Source: an uncultured Polymorphobacter sp.
GTDB lineage: Bacteria; Pseudomonadota; Alphaproteobacteria; Sphingomonadales; Sphingomonadaceae
Direction: 5' to 3'
DNA: 6,477 nt
Assembly (NCBI GenBank): GCA_937894055.1
Contig: CALDHQ010000353.1
Span: 1-6,477, forward strand
Shown here one piece after another: positions 6,324-6,477 of the stretch; position 1 is the first letter of the stretch; the number at the start of each line of letters is the position of its first letter. The notes below the pieces were generated by a model that worked only from the letters and a program-made list of their open reading frames with translations, searched no databases and was not told the DNA's origin. The position numbers and the translations under genes were made by a program.

Positions 6324-6477
6324 GGCGGTGCAAAAATTGGTGGCTTTGCACATAATACTGGCGAAGGTGGTTTAAGCCCGTATCATTTAGAACCAGGTGG
6401 CGATGTTATTTGGCAAATAGGCACTGGCTATTTTGGTTGCCGACACAATGATGGAACATTTAATTTTGAAGCGTTTG
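6324..6477 (+). CDS. FMN-binding glutamate synthase-family protein, internal fragment
   Basis: The + frame reads GGAKIGGFAHNTGEGGLSPY, continuing HLEPGGDVIWQIGTGYFGCR, and runs off the window end. The GAKxGGF-HNTGEGG-SPYHL-GGD-W-Q-GTGYFG-R pattern is characteristic of the FMN/2-oxoglutarate barrel of GltB-like proteins, in particular the stand-alone FMN-binding glutamate synthase family, which lacks the glutaminase domain. Physiological substrates of the stand-alone proteins are mostly unknown. About 50 codons are present, with neither end. Composition drops to about 41% GC with AT-ended codons (GGT, TTA, AAT), in sharp contrast to the GC-rich DNA before about 6330, so this piece comes from a different genome. 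Confidence 0.85.

Noticed and set aside
4996..6351. A 451-codon overlapping frame on the - strand
   Set aside because: It is an out-of-frame shadow of mrpD with Arg/Gly-rich low-complexity translation and no membrane segments or motifs.
6264..6353. N-terminal extension of MrpD (MCKATNFCTAMDI...)
   Set aside because: These codons read antisense through the glutamate synthase fragment and the orphan segment. They lack the hydrophobic helices expected at an MrpD N-terminus.

Overview
The window looks like a chimeric (metagenomic or amplified-DNA) contig rather than one continuous genome. Every gene is recognisable, but four change-points fall inside coding sequence. At each one, a protein family stops partway through and an unrelated one begins partway through, without an intergenic gap. 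The compositional and phylogenetic calls are by eye, from memory of the families.

Layout. Bases 2 to about 1590 (+) hold a 5'-truncated topoisomerase IV subunit A (ParC/GyrA-like) of the Bacteroidetes/Verrucomicrobia type. It begins exactly at the catalytic Arg-Tyr and has strongly C-ended codons. At about 1583-1600 it runs in frame into the C-terminal endonuclease domain of an alphaproteobacterial (sphingomonad-like) MutL, ending at 2122. From there to about 4900 the DNA looks like one high-GC alphaproteobacterial block: mutL C-terminus, a 118-residue uncharacterised protein coupled to it by a TGATG overlap, a complete convergent leuA sharing a CTAG double stop, and a TauE/SafE-type membrane protein upstream of leuA.

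The 220 bp between tauE and leuA contains a short leucine-rich leader ORF (18 codons, four Leu) with its own Shine-Dalgarno. A perfect 7-bp hairpin overlaps its stop codon. This is a good candidate for a leucine attenuator of leuA and is the most interesting genuine biology here.

At about 4903-4920 the tauE homology breaks into an Mrp-type cation/proton antiporter operon fragment. It contains the start of one gene joined by a GTGA overlap to a nearly complete MrpD (reverse strand), whose own N-terminus is lost near 6260. About 60 bp of unassigned GC-rich sequence follows. From about 6324 to the end the sequence is AT-richer (about 41% GC by hand count of 6331-6477) and encodes on the + strand part of an FMN-binding glutamate synthase-family protein that runs off the window.

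How the genes work together: leuA (leucine biosynthesis) and its leader form a plausible regulated unit, and mutL with the 118-aa gene may be co-translated. The topoisomerase, antiporter and glutamate synthase pieces probably do not belong to the same organism as these, so no multi-gene system should be inferred across the joins. I see no RNA genes, CRISPR arrays, transposases or attachment sites.
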